From NCBI GenBank assembly GCA_934552695.1, contig CAKTER010000117.1:1-5258 (forward strand): a stretch of DNA of 5,258 nt, read 5' to 3'. Positions 5,037 through 5,258 of this stretch are shown here, piece after piece (within the stretch, counting starts at the first letter, position 1; each line of letters starts with the position of its first letter). A model generated the notes under the pieces. It saw only the letters and a program-made list of their open reading frames with translations, searched no databases and was not told where the DNA came from. The stretch is from an uncultured Eubacteriales bacterium. Its GTDB lineage: Bacteria; Bacillota; Clostridia; Lachnospirales; Anaerotignaceae. The translations under genes and the position numbers were made by a program.

Positions 5037-5258
5037 TTAGCGTTGCTGATACCGGGCCAAAAACTGACGGGTACGCTCTTCCCGGGGGTTTTGGATAAGC
5101 TCCCGGGCCGGGCCCTCCTCCACGACCACGCCGCCGTCCATAAACACCACCCGGTCGGCTACGTCCCGGGCAAAGGCCATCTCGTGGGTTACAATCACCA
5201 TGGTCATTTTGTCCTCGGCCAGGGAGCGGATAACCTTTAAGACCTCGCCGGTAAGCTC
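5037..5258 (-). CDS. Polar amino acid ABC transporter ATP-binding protein, C-terminal fragment
   Basis: The right edge cuts this gene; the last 73 residues and the TAA stop are present, and the frame is open to the edge. The fragment starts ELTGEVLKVIRSLA, the sequence that normally follows the Walker B/D-loop in this family. It then has the H-loop (VTHEM, His25 of the fragment), RDVADRVVFMDGG, a segment with EEGP and the NPREERTRQFLARY tail. This pattern is typical of GlnQ/ArtP/TcyC-type ATPases that power uptake of polar amino acids at the inner face of the membrane with a permease and a binding protein. The substrate cannot be told, so no symbol is given. Walker A, the Q-loop and the signature motif lie off the window. 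It converges on galE. Confidence 0.9.
   Translation of the reverse strand, partial: ELTGEVLKVIRSLAEDKMTMVIVTHEMAFARDVADRVVFMDGGVVVEEGPARELIQNPREERTRQFLARYQQR

Noticed and set aside
4699..5040. Plus-strand frame of 113 codons running through the galE end
   Set aside because: It overlaps galE in another frame and crosses the galE terminator and the other hairpins, so it is not a plausible gene.
1..5258. CRISPR array, tRNA, IS element or phage genes
   Set aside because: No regularly spaced repeats, cloverleaf-like sequence, transposase or integrase motifs, or target-site duplications were seen on either strand.

Overview
The window is most likely chromosomal DNA from a moderately GC-rich Gram-positive anaerobe of the class Clostridia, plausibly Oscillospirales. 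This is inferred from strong AGGAGG-type ribosome binding sites, sigma-A-like promoters, heavy use of CGG, CCG and GCC codons, Rho-independent terminators, and the style of the proteins. No ribosomal RNA or other firm taxonomic marker is present.

Layout from left to right. Positions 1-67 are AT-rich and gene-free. They hold a Fur/PerR/Zur-like inverted repeat and a TTGACA on the minus strand, as if a gene starts just off the left edge. A 15-bp-stem bidirectional terminator follows (68-112). Four minus-strand genes then run leftward from about 3700: an ASCH-domain protein (3214-3663), folate ligase folC (1863-3161), an unrecognised 56-residue protein (1662-1832), and a membrane-spanning zinc-ribbon/TPR protein (236-1651). 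The last three are tightly spaced, each with its own Shine-Dalgarno sequence, and look like one operon. The ASCH gene may be its first cistron or a separate unit. A divergent promoter region (3664-3860) drives ASCH leftward and galE (3861-4871) rightward. galE converges on the 3' end of an amino-acid-type ABC transporter ATPase gene that enters from the right edge (5037-5258). The 165 bp between those two stops hold three successive hairpins.

Functionally, folC (folylpolyglutamate synthesis) and galE (UDP-glucose/UDP-galactose interconversion) are housekeeping enzymes with intact active-site motifs. The ABC fragment belongs to a polar amino acid importer. The less understood part is the pair downstream of folC. 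The 56-residue acidic protein is probably translationally coupled to a single-pass membrane protein that appears to carry TPR repeats on both sides of the membrane, with a zinc ribbon on the cytoplasmic end. Nothing here looks like a phage, transposon, CRISPR array or defence island. If something undescribed is present, the small-protein/TPR pair is the best candidate, but its function cannot be read from the sequence.
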